DNA of 64,000 nucleotides from Catalinimonas alkaloidigena (GTDB lineage Bacteria; Bacteroidota; Bacteroidia; Cytophagales; Flexibacteraceae): NCBI RefSeq assembly GCF_900100765.1, contig NZ_FNFO01000013.1, positions 62,001 to 126,000 of the forward strand, read 5' to 3'. Shown piece by piece: positions 26,826 to 36,909 of this stretch (position 1 is its first letter; each line of letters starts with the position of its first letter). The notes under the pieces were generated by a model. It saw only the letters and a program-made list of their open reading frames with translations, ran no database searches and was not told where the DNA came from. The position numbers and the translations under genes were made by a program.

Positions 26826-29273
26826 TTATTCGTTCCGCAGGACCTGTACCGGATTGACGGTTGCGGCGCGGGTCGCCTGCCAGCCGACGGTCAGCAGCGC
26901 GATGAGCAATGCCAGTACCCCGGCCGCGGCAAACAGCCACAGCGGCACGTCGATGCGGTACGCGAAGTTGTCGAGCCAGCGTTGCATCAGGTACCAGGCG
27001 GCGGGCCAGGCCAGCAGGTTGGCGACGAGCACCAGCCCCACCATCTCGCGGGAGAGGAGTTGCACCAGGCCCGGTACGGACGCGCCGAGCACTTTGCGGA
27101 CCCCGATTTCCTTGAGGCGACGGGCCGTGCTGAACGCGGTGAGGCCGAACAGTCCCAGGCAGGCGATGAAGATGGCGATGCCGGCAAACAGCAGGAACAG
27201 TTGCCCCTGTGCCTGTTCGGTGCGGTAAAGGTTGTCGAAATTTTCGTCGAGGAAGTGGTATTCGAACGGGCGCTCGGGCAGGAACTGATGCCACGTTTGT
27301 TCCAGATGGGCGACCCCGGCCTCCAGATCGCCGCCCGTCAGCTTGACCGACAGAGCATTGTAGTAGTTCCGGCTCATGTGCATGACCAGGGGCACGATGG
27401 GCTCGTGCAGCGACTCGAAGTGGAAGTCTTTCACCACGCCGATGATCTTACCGGCCTGTCCGCCGTAGACAAACTCCTGGTCGATGGCCTGTTGAGGATC
27501 GTTCCAGCCGATCATGCGAATGGCCGATTCGTTCAGGATAAACGCCAGCGAATCGTCGGTGCCCACCTCGCGCGAGAAGTTGCGCCCGGCCGCCAGTTCC
27601 ATCTGGTAGGTCGGAATAAAGTCGTGGTCGACGCGCAGGTTTTTGATGACCGTAGACGTCGAGATCAGGCTGTCGCCCTGCCGCACCTGCGAGCCCTGCG
27701 AGTCGAGCAGCCGGCCCGAGGGTGTGCGCGAGGAGCGGCCCACGTGCTGGACGCCGGCGTTGCGCAGCGCTTCCTGGCGGAACGACAGGTAGGCATCGTT
27801 CAACTCGTCGTGGTAAGGCAGAAGCACGATCTGGTCTTTGCTGAAGCCCAGCGCCTGACTGCGGACGTAGTGGATCTGCTGGTAGACCACGCCGGTGCAA
27901 ATAACCAGCAGAATGGAGATGGCAAACTGGGTGACGACCAGCACCTTGCGCAGGGGGGCGCTGCCGGTTGCCGACTGGTCGATCTTGCCTTTCAGGGCAC
28001 GAATGGGCTGGAAGGCCGCCAGCACCAGCGCCGGGTAGAAGCCCGCCGCCAGACCGGTCAGCAACGTGCCGCCCCCCAGCAGCAGCCAGATCGTCGGATT
28101 GGTGAGCGGACTCAGCGCCAGCGTTTTGTCGGTAAACTGTTCCAGCCACGGCAGCGCGAGGGTTGCCAGGACCAGCGCCAGCCCCGCCGACACCACGGCC
28201 AGCAGCACCGCCTCGGTCAGGAACTGCCCGCGCAGGTGTTCGCGCGTCGCGCCGACCACTTTTCGCACCCCGACCTCTTTCGAGCGGGTGGCCGAGCGGG
28301 CGGTCGACAGGTTGGTAAAGTTGATGACGGCAATGGCCAGCAGGAACAGCGCAATCAGCCCCAGTCCGTACACGTTGCGGATGTTGCCGTTCGCCTCGAT
28401 TTCCGAATCGAGCTGCGAGTGGAGGTGAATGGCGCGGAGCGGTTGCAGGTAGAGGTGCGTCCAGGTAGACGGCGGCCGGTAGTTCGGGTCGTTGGTGGTC
28501 TGGCCCATGTGTTTGTCCAGAAACGCCGGTAATTCTGCCTCCAGGCTCATCGCCGGGTAACCTTCCTGAAACAGGAGGTACGTTGCAAACGAGTTGTTGC
28601 CCCAGTTGGTCCGCAGGCCTTCCCGGCCGTATACTTCATCGCTTTCCAGCGTTTTGAACGAGATCAAGAGGTTGGGGTGAAGGTGCGACTGGCGGGGAAA
28701 ATCCTCAAACACACCGGTTACGCGTACGTCGAACTGGTTGTCGGCCCGCAACAGTTGCCCGATGGGGTCGGCGTTGCCGAAATAGCGTTCGGCCGTCGAG
28801 CGACTGAGCATTACGGTCGCAGGCTCGCTCAGGGCCGTGGCCGGGTTGCCCTGCACCACCGGAATGGTAAAGACGTCGAACACGTTCTCTTCCGCAAAAA
28901 AGACATCATCCTCGTTGAACGCCCGCGGCGCACTGCCGTCCTGGGTAGGAATGGAAAACAGACTGGAGGTTTCCAGCAGGCGCGTGGCGTGCTCCACACC
29001 CGCAAAATCTTCTTCCAGCAGCGGCCCGAACGGGGGCGCCACGTGGCCCAGGTGCAGGCTTACGGTGCCGTCGGGCGAGAGGAAGTCGCGCGTGACGCGG
29101 TAAATCCGGTCGGCTTTGGCGTGCTGTCGGTCGTAGCCCAGTTCATCCTGGATAAAGAGGCCGATCAGCAGACAGCAGGCCAGCCCTACGGCCAGCCCCA
29201 ATGCATTGATGAGCGTGTAGCTCTTGTGGCGTAGCAGGTTCCGAAACGAGGTGATAAGGTAGTTGCGTAACAT
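26826..29273 (-). CDS. FtsX/MacB-type ABC transporter permease
   Basis: This 815-residue membrane protein has the duplicated MacB_PCD-FtsX layout common in Bacteroidota. It has an N-terminal membrane segment after NLLRHKSYTLINALGLAVGLACCLLIG, an extracytoplasmic domain to about 270, and three membrane segments at about 275-420. A second periplasmic region follows, then three C-terminal segments containing FSTARRLKEIGVRKVLGAS. The earlier copy reads RSATRSKEVGVRKVVGAT. No ATPase is adjacent, as usual for this family. The frame opens at 29411, but the start is placed at the ATG at 29273 (MLRNYLITSFRNLLRHK), where family similarity begins. The substrate is unknown; antimicrobial peptide or lipid handling is common for such permeases. 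Confidence 0.9.
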   Translation of the reverse strand: MLRNYLITSFRNLLRHKSYTLINALGLAVGLACCLLIGLFIQDELGYDRQHAKADRIYRVTRDFLSPDGTVSLHLGHVAPPFGPLLEEDFAGVEHATRLLETSSLFSIPTQDGSAPRAFNEDDVFFAEENVFDVFTIPVVQGNPATALSEPATVMLSRSTAERYFGNADPIGQLLRADNQFDVRVTGVFEDFPRQSHLHPNLLISFKTLESDEVYGREGLRTNWGNNSFATYLLFQEGYPAMSLEAELPAFLDKHMGQTTNDPNYRPPSTWTHLYLQPLRAIHLHSQLDSEIEANGNIRNVYGLGLIALFLLAIAVINFTNLSTARSATRSKEVGVRKVVGATREHLRGQFLTEAVLLAVVSAGLALVLATLALPWLEQFTDKTLALSPLTNPTIWLLLGGGTLLTGLAAGFYPALVLAAFQPIRALKGKIDQSATGSAPLRKVLVVTQFAISILLVICTGVVYQQIHYVRSQALGFSKDQIVLLPYHDELNDAYLSFRQEALRNAGVQHVGRSSRTPSGRLLDSQGSQVRQGDSLISTSTVIKNLRVDHDFIPTYQMELAAGRNFSREVGTDDSLAFILNESAIRMIGWNDPQQAIDQEFVYGGQAGKIIGVVKDFHFESLHEPIVPLVMHMSRNYYNALSVKLTGGDLEAGVAHLEQTWHQFLPERPFEYHFLDENFDNLYRTEQAQGQLFLLFAGIAIFIACLGLFGLTAFSTARRLKEIGVRKVLGASVPGLVQLLSREMVGLVLVANLLAWPAAWYLMQRWLDNFAYRIDVPLWLFAAAGVLALLIALLTVGWQATRAATVNPVQVLRNE

Positions 29274-29459
29274 ACAGGTAGGGAGAAAATAAGGGTAACT
29301 ACCGCCATAAGATGCAGCTTTTCCGGCCCCGGTTGCACCCGAAAACGACCAGCGGAGAAATAACCGGATAAATGGAAGCATCCCCTGCCTGGCGTCATCA
29401 GCTTTTTGCAACAGCAGCGGCTTTGTCGCCGTTTGTACTCATCAGTAGGGGTGGAATCT

Positions 29460-29467
29460 TACCTTTG
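29460..29467 (+). promoter_or_regulatory. Candidate -7 box (TACCTTTG) of the MscS gene
   Basis: TACCTTTG matches the consensus and lies 40 bases upstream of the ATG at 29508. The nearest TTTG (29432-29435) is 24 bases away, longer than usual, so the -33 element is doubtful. Confidence 0.5.
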
Positions 29468-29507
29468 CGCTGAGCATCAATCTATTGTAGAACCCTATTT
29501 GCTGATC

Positions 29508-30590
29508 ATGCAGGAAACCCTAGAACGGATCTATTTTAACAATTCAGTACAAGCCTACCTCATTGCGGCCGCCATTATCCTGATCGGGATGATTGTGGTG
29601 AAGGCCTTCAAAGACATCGTCTACAAACGCCTGAAAAAGTTATCGGCCGCGACCGACAGCAACATCGACGACTACGTGATCGAGAGCATCGGGAAGTTCG
29701 GAATTCCTATTCTTTACTTTCTGGTGATCTACATCGGCCTGCGCACGCTCACGTTCTCGGCGCGTGTGACGCGCATCATCGAAGTGGCCACAACGGTGGT
29801 GATCACGTTTTTTGCCATTCGGTTCATCGCCACGACCATTCTACTCCTGCTGAGAACCTACGTGCGGAAACAGGAAAACGGGGAGGAGAAAGTCAAACAG
29901 CTGGGCGGCATCATCTTCATCGTAAACGTCGTGGTCTGGGGCATTGGGCTGCTGTTTCTGCTGGATAACATCGGCTTTGACGTAACGGCCATGATTGCGG
30001 GCCTGGGCATCGGCGGGATTGCCATTGCGCTGGCGGCGCAGAACATCCTGGGCGATTTGTTCAACTACTTTGTGATCTTTTTCGACCGTCCGTTCGAGAT
30101 CGGCGACTTCATCATCATCGACAACAAAATGGGCTCGGTCGAGTACATCGGCCTGAAAACCACGCGCGTCAAGAGTCTGTCGGGCGAGCAGTTGGTGTTC
30201 TCCAACAGCGACCTGACGTCGTCGCGCATCCACAACTACAAGCGCATGCAGCGCCGGCGGATCGTGTTTCAGGTAACGGTGATTTACCAGACGTCGCTGG
30301 AGCAGCTCAAGGAAATTCCGAAGGTGTTGCGCGCTGCCGTCGAAGCGCAGGAAAACGTACTGTTCGACCGCGCGCACTTTGCGTCGTACGGCGATTCCAG
30401 CCTCAACTTCGAAATCGTCTACAACGTACTGACGGGCGATTACAACCAGTACATGGACATTCAGCAGGCGATCAACCTGCGCATTTTTGAAGAGTTTCAA
30501 CGCCTGGGCGTCGAGTTTGCGTATCCGACCCGCACGCTCTACCTGGCCGGGCAGACGGAAGAAAATCCGCTGGCGCCCAAGTTTCAGTAG
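29508..30590 (+). CDS. Small-conductance mechanosensitive channel (MscS family)
   Basis: This 360-residue channel protein opens under membrane tension and relieves osmotic shock. Three hydrophobic segments lie at about 12-28, 60-80 and 90-115, and a further one at about 130-150. They are followed by the pore helix and TM3 signature GLGIGGIAIALAAQNILGDLF and then the beta domain (FFDRPFEIGDFIII). The C-terminal alpha/beta domain ends near YPTRTLYL. The frame is open from 29406, but the ATG at 29508 lies after the promoter element and starts the conserved sequence. A strong terminator follows. Confidence 0.92.
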   Translation: MQETLERIYFNNSVQAYLIAAAIILIGMIVVKAFKDIVYKRLKKLSAATDSNIDDYVIESIGKFGIPILYFLVIYIGLRTLTFSARVTRIIEVATTVVITFFAIRFIATTILLLLRTYVRKQENGEEKVKQLGGIIFIVNVVVWGIGLLFLLDNIGFDVTAMIAGLGIGGIAIALAAQNILGDLFNYFVIFFDRPFEIGDFIIIDNKMGSVEYIGLKTTRVKSLSGEQLVFSNSDLTSSRIHNYKRMQRRRIVFQVTVIYQTSLEQLKEIPKVLRAAVEAQENVLFDRAHFASYGDSSLNFEIVYNVLTGDYNQYMDIQQAINLRIFEEFQRLGVEFAYPTRTLYLAGQTEENPLAPKFQ

Positions 30591-30615
30591 CGCTAACCTC
30601 GTTCGGATTGTATTC

Positions 30616-30649
30616 AAAGCTGTCGCTCGTTCGAGCGACAGCTTTTTTT
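30616..30649 (+). terminator. Rho-independent terminator after the MscS gene
   Basis: A 14-bp perfect stem (AAAGCTGTCGCTCG/CGAGCGACAGCTTT) with a TT loop is followed by a T run. Confidence 0.92.
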
Positions 30650-31026
30650 ATGTCAAGGTGGAAATCCACCAAACGCTCCCCGATCAGGGCGGTGGTACGC
30701 AGGGAGGAGCGATACCAACACGTGCGCATACCTATTTTTAGGTATTGTATCTTCCCCGGGGTTTCGCGTTCTTGTCGGCCTAACGAGCTGACTGACTGAA
30801 GTTTACTCGTGAAGAGAGAGGAACACAGGGCTTTTCCACAGGCCCGTCTACATTTTTAAGGGACCACACTTCGGCCGTGTAGGGCAAGGGGACTGCAGAG
30901 TAGCCACGAGGCGGAGCCAGGTGTTTTTACGTGTTTCGCACAGTCTGCATCTGAAGACAGTGCGAAGCCCTACCGCTCTGTCACTTGCTCGACTTCGCTT
31001 GTCCATACCACTGATCGACTTCCGCC
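30650..31026 (+). promoter_or_regulatory. Long leader of the TPR-kinase genes with two inverted repeats
   Basis: This stretch of about 380 bases holds no gene. It contains an inverted repeat ATACCTA-TTTT-TAGGTAT at 30728-30745. It also contains a hairpin with a 12-bp stem (one mismatch) at 30935-30966, between TTCGCACAGTCT and AGACAGTGCGAA with an 8-base loop. The first could be an operator, the second an RNA structure in the leader. No TAnnTTTG box is clear. Confidence 0.45.
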
Positions 31027-33510
31027 ATGCGTACAATGCTGCATTGCTCACGTGTTTTGTTGTGGGGAGTTATGGGGCTGCTGGTCGGGGTAGGCGGCGG
31101 GGCCAGAAGCGCAAGAGCGCAACCTCCCACCCCCGAATCGCTACGCACCCCGCTGGGGCAGACCCAGCAACCGTCCCTGCAAGCACAGCGGTGCCTGGCG
31201 CTTTGCGAGTACCACCACTACAATTCGGCCCCGGACTCGTGCCGCTGGTACGCAGCACAGGCCCTGCGGAGCGTACCCGCCCGTTCCGTGCAGGCGGCCT
31301 GGGCACAGACCTGGCTGGCGAGTGCGTGGCTGCGCGAGAAGCAGTTCGATTCGGCGGCGTACTACCTGGAGGCGGCAGCACAGGGCTTTCGTCACCACAA
31401 ATTGCCGGAGGGCATCGCGCGGGTGCTGACCGAACAGGCGGCGTTGCAAAGCGCGCAAGACCAAGTGCCGGCGGCCCGCCAACGCTACCAGGAAGCCCTG
31501 GCGTACTGCCGGCAACACGAGCTGCCCACGGCCGAGGCCGATGTGCTGCGGGCCTACAGCTTTATGGCCATGCGCGAGCAGCAGCTGGATTCGGCCGCGC
31601 TGTACAACCAAACGGCCGAGGCCTTGTACCGGCGAACCGAGCATCGCCGGGGATTGGCGCATGTCGTGTGGATGCACGGCTTGCTGGCGCAGCGGCGTGC
31701 CGACTATGCCGAGGCCCGCGTGTGGCTGGACAGTGCTCTGGCGCTGGCCGACGGGGCCGCATGTTTTCGGTTGGGGACAGAGTGCTACACGACGCTGGCC
31801 AATGTACAGGTAGAAAGTGGCGATTACGTGGCAGCACTCGCTACGCTGTTGCGGACGGCCGAGCGGCACCGGCAGGTGGGCCATACCGAAGGCATGGGGC
31901 AGGCCTATCTGGGCATGGGCAACGTGCACTACTACCGTGACGAATATCCGTTGGCGCGGCGGTATTACCTCCGGGCCCTGGAAGCCTTCGAAGCCACCCG
32001 GTTGCTGGACGGGCTGGCCCGCGGCTACGGAAACCTGGCGGCCGTTCAACGCCTGGAAGGAGACATTGAAGGGGCATTGCGCAGCCACGAAAGGTCGTTG
32101 CAGTACCGCGAAGCCTTGGGCAATCAGGCGATGATCGCGCACGCACACACCAACCTGGCCAATCTGTACCTGGACGAACGGGAAGACCTGGCGAAAGCCC
32201 GGCACCACCTGGAGCTGGCGGAACCCATCGTCGAGGCACGGCAAAATGCGTACGACCGGGCGTACCTGTGGCTGGTGTTCAGTCAGTTGTTCCTTAAAGA
32301 AGGTAAGATAACGGCGGCCTTGCAGCGCGCCCACGACGTGTTGTCGCTGGCGCACGGAAACGGAATTCCGGAGCTGGAGCTGGAAACGTACGTCCATCTG
32401 CAAAACCTGTTTGCGCAACGACACCAGTTCGACTCAGCCTATCATTACTTGGTGCAAGCGTCGACCTTGCGCGATACGCTGCTGAGCGAAGAAAATAGCG
32501 TCCGCATTGCCGAGCTGGAGACCCGCTACCAAACCCGACAGAAGGACGACAGTTTGCAGTTCGCCCGCCAGAGCGTCACGCTGTTGGGGGCCGAAGCCGA
32601 AGTCCGCGAAGCACGTCTGTTCCGGCAGCGGTGGCTGAGCATTTCCGCCCTGGCCCTGGTAGCCCTGTTGGGCGGGTGGGTCTATACCCTGGCGCAAACC
32701 CGCAGGCAACTGCAGCAACAACGCGAAGCGCTTGCCACCACCAACCGGCAACTGGACCGGGCCAATGGTCAGCTACAGGAGCGCAACCAGCAGCTCGACG
32801 CGACCAACGCACAGCTGCAATGCACCGTTCAGCACCTGGATGAGGCCAACCGACAGTTGCAGGAAAGCAACCAGACGCTGGCGCAGCAGAAAATCCAGAT
32901 CGAAACGCTGATGCGGGAGCAGAGCCATCGCCTGAAAAATCACCTGAGTGCCGTGGCCGGTCTGTTGACACTCCAGTCGCATTCGCTCGTTGATCCGTCG
33001 GCGCGGCAGGCCCTGGAAGAGAGCCACGCGCGCGTAGAGGCCATCATGCTGGTGCAGCAGATGTTGTACGGCAAAGACCTGACCCACCTGCCGGTCGACG
33101 TGTACCTGACCGAGCTCATCCGGACCATTCTGCGGATGTACGGCTTCTGCGAGCAACTGGCCCGTCTCCACATCGCGCCTTTGCGGTTACCCGCCGACCA
33201 GGTGTTGCACCTCGGGCTGCTTGTGAACGAATTGGTGACCAACGCCGCAAAATACGCCCTGCCCACCGTCCGCGACCCCGCCCTGGACGTAGGGCTGCAA
33301 CCCGAGTCGGCAGCGCAGTTGCGCCTCTGGGTGAGCGACAATGGCCCCGGCTTTGTACCCGACACCACAGCAACGGCTTCGTTCGGGTTGCGGCTGGTAG
33401 CGCTGCAAACACGGCAGTTGGAAGGTCAAGCACGTTGGAGCAACGGGCAGGGCATGTGTTTTACGCTGGAATTTCCGCACGAAACCCTGGAGGGAGGTGC
33501 TGCCCTCTGA
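31027..33510 (+). CDS. TPR-repeat sensor histidine kinase (HisKA_2 type), copy 1
   Basis: This 827-residue protein has an N-terminal signal peptide or anchor (VLLWGVMGLLVGVGGG). About ten tetratricopeptide repeats span about 40-500 (for example GMGQAYLGMGNVHYYRDEYPLA). A membrane segment at about 535-556 and a Gln/Leu-rich coiled coil (about 557-628) follow. The kinase core has His634 in REQSHRLKNHLSAVAGLLTLQ, the HisKA_2 (HWE-like) pattern, and a HATPase domain with NELVTNAAKYA and SDNGPGFVP. The TPR part should lie in the periplasm and the kinase in the cytosol. A close paralog starts 21 bases after the stop. A LytTR regulator is encoded convergently beyond it. Confidence 0.92.
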   Translation: MRTMLHCSRVLLWGVMGLLVGVGGGARSARAQPPTPESLRTPLGQTQQPSLQAQRCLALCEYHHYNSAPDSCRWYAAQALRSVPARSVQAAWAQTWLASAWLREKQFDSAAYYLEAAAQGFRHHKLPEGIARVLTEQAALQSAQDQVPAARQRYQEALAYCRQHELPTAEADVLRAYSFMAMREQQLDSAALYNQTAEALYRRTEHRRGLAHVVWMHGLLAQRRADYAEARVWLDSALALADGAACFRLGTECYTTLANVQVESGDYVAALATLLRTAERHRQVGHTEGMGQAYLGMGNVHYYRDEYPLARRYYLRALEAFEATRLLDGLARGYGNLAAVQRLEGDIEGALRSHERSLQYREALGNQAMIAHAHTNLANLYLDEREDLAKARHHLELAEPIVEARQNAYDRAYLWLVFSQLFLKEGKITAALQRAHDVLSLAHGNGIPELELETYVHLQNLFAQRHQFDSAYHYLVQASTLRDTLLSEENSVRIAELETRYQTRQKDDSLQFARQSVTLLGAEAEVREARLFRQRWLSISALALVALLGGWVYTLAQTRRQLQQQREALATTNRQLDRANGQLQERNQQLDATNAQLQCTVQHLDEANRQLQESNQTLAQQKIQIETLMREQSHRLKNHLSAVAGLLTLQSHSLVDPSARQALEESHARVEAIMLVQQMLYGKDLTHLPVDVYLTELIRTILRMYGFCEQLARLHIAPLRLPADQVLHLGLLVNELVTNAAKYALPTVRDPALDVGLQPESAAQLRLWVSDNGPGFVPDTTATASFGLRLVALQTRQLEGQARWSNGQGMCFTLEFPHETLEGGAAL

Positions 33511-33531
33511 TCATACCACAACCGCAACCTG

Positions 33532-35847
33532 ATGGGGCAATTCTCCACCTTATTACTGAGCCTACTGATGTTGGGCCGAGTAGCACAACCCGCTGTCCTT
33601 GATAGCCTTACGCAAGAAGTACAGAACAGCCCAACAGTGGCGCAGCAGATCGACGCGCTCTTTTCCCTGACGGAAGCGCAACTCAGAAGGGCTCCTTTGT
33701 CAGAGGCTTTGACGTCGGCACGACAGGCCGTTCGGTTAAGTAGGGAGGCGGATGATCGTGAAAGGTTGGGAGAAGCCTGTGTGTGGGTCGGCGAAGTGTA
33801 TTACCGGCTGTCGCAGCACGATTCGGTCGCGTTTTACCTTGACGAGAGCAAAAGGTGGCCGGCCCAGGCAACTACCCAGGTCCGGCGTATGCTGGTGGAA
33901 GGAAGACTGGCCAACGTCACCGGCCGGCAGCAAGAGGCGGCTCACCGGTTCGCGCAGGCTCTGGCACGCGCCGCTACGCTGTCCGACGTAGGGTTGCTCA
34001 GCCTGGCTTACTTGGAACAGGGCCTCTTTCTTACGGAGCGGGGGCAGTTGGATGCAGCCCGGAGCACGCTGGCTTTGCACGATTCACTGCTCGCGGAAAC
34101 GGACGATCCGTACGGGCAGACGGCCAACCTATACCTGCATGGCGTCTATTGGGTAAACTCGTCACAATACGATTCGGCCACTACGGTGCTGACCCAAACG
34201 GTGCGACAGGCCGAAAAATTTGCGTATACGCGTCTAAAAGCTGATGCCCTCAACCGACTCGCCCAACTGTACCGCCATCGTGGGGAGTATGACCAGTCCC
34301 TGACGCTGCTGATGCAGTCGCTACAGATCTACGAGGGGTTGCAAGAGTCCAGCGGCGTGGCCAATGCCTACCTCAACATAGGCTCCGTCTATAGCTATAC
34401 CCAACGGTACGCATCCGCCATTAACCACTTTCAGCAGGCGTACGCTGCCTTCCAGGCCATGCAAGACGTCAAAGGCCAGGCGCGGGTGCTCAACAACCTG
34501 GGGGTCGCCTTCGACTACCAAGGCCTGCCCGACAGTGCCCTGGCCTACTACGAGCGGGCACTTGTTTTTAAAGAACAGGCCGGAGATCGGATAGGAGCTG
34601 CCAACACGCGGTTCAACATCGGAGCGATTTACCTCGAACAAAAGTCGGATTACGGGAAAGCCGCCCGCTATCTGGAAGACGCGCACCAGATTTTTTTGCA
34701 GGAGGGCAGTCCGTACGATCGCGTCTACTCCTTTCAGGCGCTCGGGCGCCTTCGCTTTTTCCAACAACGGTTTGCCGACGCCTTAGCATGGCAGCACCGC
34801 GCCTGGCGTCTGGCCGAAGAAATCGGCGCCAAGCGTCAGATCTGGAAAATGCACGACCAACTGGCCGCAACCTACAAGGCGCAGCAGCGGTTCGACTCCG
34901 CCTACTGGCACATGGAACAAGTGGCCAACTGGACCGATACCCTGTTGCGGGAAGAAAACAGCGAACAAGTGGCCGAACTGGAGACGCGCTACCGTACCCA
35001 GCAGAAAGACGACAGCCTACAACTCTCTCGACAGAAAGTCACCCTGTTGGCGGCTGAAGCCGAGGCGCGGGAAGCTACGCTGTCGTGGCAGCGGTGGCTG
35101 AGCGGACTAGCGCTGGCGGTTGCGCTTCTGCTGGGAGCACTGCTGGCCTTGTTGGTACAGGCTTGGCGAAGGCAGCAACAGCACGAAGCCGAACTGGCAC
35201 AAACCAACCGCTCGTTGCAGGAAAGTAACCAGGAACTGGCACGACAGAAATCGCGGATTGAGAATTTGATGCGGGAGCAAAGCCACCGCCTGAAAAATCA
35301 CCTGAGTGCCGTGGCCGGTCTGCTGACGCTGCAGTCACATACGTTGGTCGACCCTTCAGCCCGTCAAGCTTTGCAGGAGAGCCACGCGCGTGTAGAAGCC
35401 ATTGTGCTGGTGCAGCAGATGTTGTACGGCAAAGACCTGACCCACCTGCCGGTTGATGTGTACCTGACCGAACTGGTCCACCACATTCTGCGCACGTACG
35501 GCTTGTCCGAACAGGTCGCCCGCTTGGTGGTTATGCCGACCCGCCTTCCGGCCGATCAGGTGCTTTCCGTAGGACTGATTGTGAATGAGTTGGTGACCAA
35601 CGCCGCGAAGCATGCGTTCTCGGAGGTCCGTGACCCCGCCCTGGAAGTAGGCCTGCAACCCGAGTCGGCCGCACAGTTGCGCCTCTGGGTGCGGGACAAC
35701 GGCCCCGGCTTTGTACCTGAGGGAACCGAGCCGGCGTCCTTTGGACTGCGTCTGGTACAACTGCAAACGCAGCAGTTGGAGGGCCAATCACGTTGGACTA
35801 ATGGGCAGGGAACTTGTTTTACGCTGGAATTTCCGCAGTACGGGTAG
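33532..35847 (+). CDS. TPR-repeat sensor histidine kinase (HisKA_2 type), copy 2
   Basis: This 771-residue paralog of the preceding gene has a signal peptide (MGQFSTLLLSLLMLGRVAQPA), about nine TPR units (for example GVANAYLNIGSVYSYTQRYASAINHF), a membrane segment at about 524-545 and a short coiled coil. The kinase core has His585 in REQSHRLKNHL and a HATPase domain. From the membrane segment onward the two proteins are very similar, including long identical runs such as LVQQMLYGKDLTHLPVDVYL. The periplasmic TPR parts have diverged and the coiled coil here is about 40 residues shorter. The pair most likely arose by tandem duplication with separate ligand specialisation. It is probably co-transcribed with copy 1. 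Confidence 0.92.
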   Translation: MGQFSTLLLSLLMLGRVAQPAVLDSLTQEVQNSPTVAQQIDALFSLTEAQLRRAPLSEALTSARQAVRLSREADDRERLGEACVWVGEVYYRLSQHDSVAFYLDESKRWPAQATTQVRRMLVEGRLANVTGRQQEAAHRFAQALARAATLSDVGLLSLAYLEQGLFLTERGQLDAARSTLALHDSLLAETDDPYGQTANLYLHGVYWVNSSQYDSATTVLTQTVRQAEKFAYTRLKADALNRLAQLYRHRGEYDQSLTLLMQSLQIYEGLQESSGVANAYLNIGSVYSYTQRYASAINHFQQAYAAFQAMQDVKGQARVLNNLGVAFDYQGLPDSALAYYERALVFKEQAGDRIGAANTRFNIGAIYLEQKSDYGKAARYLEDAHQIFLQEGSPYDRVYSFQALGRLRFFQQRFADALAWQHRAWRLAEEIGAKRQIWKMHDQLAATYKAQQRFDSAYWHMEQVANWTDTLLREENSEQVAELETRYRTQQKDDSLQLSRQKVTLLAAEAEAREATLSWQRWLSGLALAVALLLGALLALLVQAWRRQQQHEAELAQTNRSLQESNQELARQKSRIENLMREQSHRLKNHLSAVAGLLTLQSHTLVDPSARQALQESHARVEAIVLVQQMLYGKDLTHLPVDVYLTELVHHILRTYGLSEQVARLVVMPTRLPADQVLSVGLIVNELVTNAAKHAFSEVRDPALEVGLQPESAAQLRLWVRDNGPGFVPEGTEPASFGLRLVQLQTQQLEGQSRWTNGQGTCFTLEFPQYG

Positions 35848-35918
35848 GGCAGGGGCAGTGTGGAAAAGGACCTGGTGAACCGCCGACAATCGCGTTCCGG
35901 AGCCGAACCGAAATGGCC

Positions 35919-36743
35919 TCAATGGCCTGTTTCGGCACCGTCGTCGGCTACGGTCGTCAGCCGGCAGACCGAATCCATAAAGGCCTTGCGGTAGGTTTCG
36001 CCGATGATGACCGGATTGGCATTGACCCACACGTAGGTCCGGTTGAACTTGGTGACGTGCTTCAGATTAACGACGCAGGACCGATTGATGCGTACCAGGT
36101 CGGGGTGCGGAAACTGCTGCTGGAACTTTACCAGATTCAGGCTCAGCGTGTAGGGAAACTTCGCCTCCTGTACGTGGATGAACAACAATCCGTTTTGGGT
36201 TTCGATCCGCTCGATGTCGTCCACCCCCACGCGGTAATATACTCCCTTGTCGCTCACGTAAAACGCTTGTCGGGTTGCCACCGGAAAGGCGGGTGTGGCC
36301 TCGGGGACGGGTTTCGGTTGGGGCGGGGACGGCGCCTGGGTGGCCGCTTCGGTAATACGCCCGGAATACTGGCGGATGGCTTTCTCGATTTCCAGCTTGA
36401 CCTGCTGCGTGAGATACGGTTTGTAGAGAAATGCTTCGGGGCGGGTCTGCGCAATGACGTCGAGCGCGTCCACTTCGCGCGTGCCGGTGAGGTAGATAAT
36501 GGGCAGGTCGCAGGACGACCGCAGTTGCCGGGCCGTTTCGATCCCGTCCATCCGCCGTCCGGTTCGGTCCAGTTCTATGTCCAGAATCACCACGTCGGGC
36601 GTATGCTGACGCACGTACGTCAGTGCCTCTTCCCCGCTGTGGAGCAGCGCCATCACCTCGTAATCCATGCTCCGCAGGTGCAACCCCAACTGCTCGGCCT
36701 GCATAACGTCATCTTCTACAACCAGAATGCGTACTTTTTTCAT
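35919..36743 (-). CDS. LytTR-family response regulator
   Basis: This 274-residue protein has an N-terminal receiver domain (1-125) with the acidic pair Glu10-Asp11-Asp12, phosphoacceptor Asp55 in VVILDIEL, Thr in YLTGT and Lys in FLYKPY. A proline-rich linker (about 140-160) leads to a LytTR DNA-binding domain (about 165-265) with VDDIERIETQNGLLFIHV and FPHPDLVRINRSCVVNLKHV. The start at 36743 (MKKVRILVVEDD) is chosen over an upstream in-frame ATG at 36833, which adds an unrelated Arg/Pro-rich tail. It faces the two TPR kinases, and HisKA_2 kinases often pair with LytTR regulators, so it is their likely partner. Confidence 0.92.
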   Translation of the reverse strand: MKKVRILVVEDDVMQAEQLGLHLRSMDYEVMALLHSGEEALTYVRQHTPDVVILDIELDRTGRRMDGIETARQLRSSCDLPIIYLTGTREVDALDVIAQTRPEAFLYKPYLTQQVKLEIEKAIRQYSGRITEAATQAPSPPQPKPVPEATPAFPVATRQAFYVSDKGVYYRVGVDDIERIETQNGLLFIHVQEAKFPYTLSLNLVKFQQQFPHPDLVRINRSCVVNLKHVTKFNRTYVWVNANPVIIGETYRKAFMDSVCRLTTVADDGAETGH

Positions 36744-36909
36744 AAGCGGGAACGTTTCGCAGGGCCTGCATGGCGGAGGACGGAACCTGAATATAAAAAG
36801 AGAACGTGAATTTTTACGGTCGCTTCCCGCCAACGCATCGCTTTTTCCCGGTAGCCTTGCCTTCCCGCTGTTGTAACAGATAACCGACCACGAACGACAC
36901 AGGAGTCCG

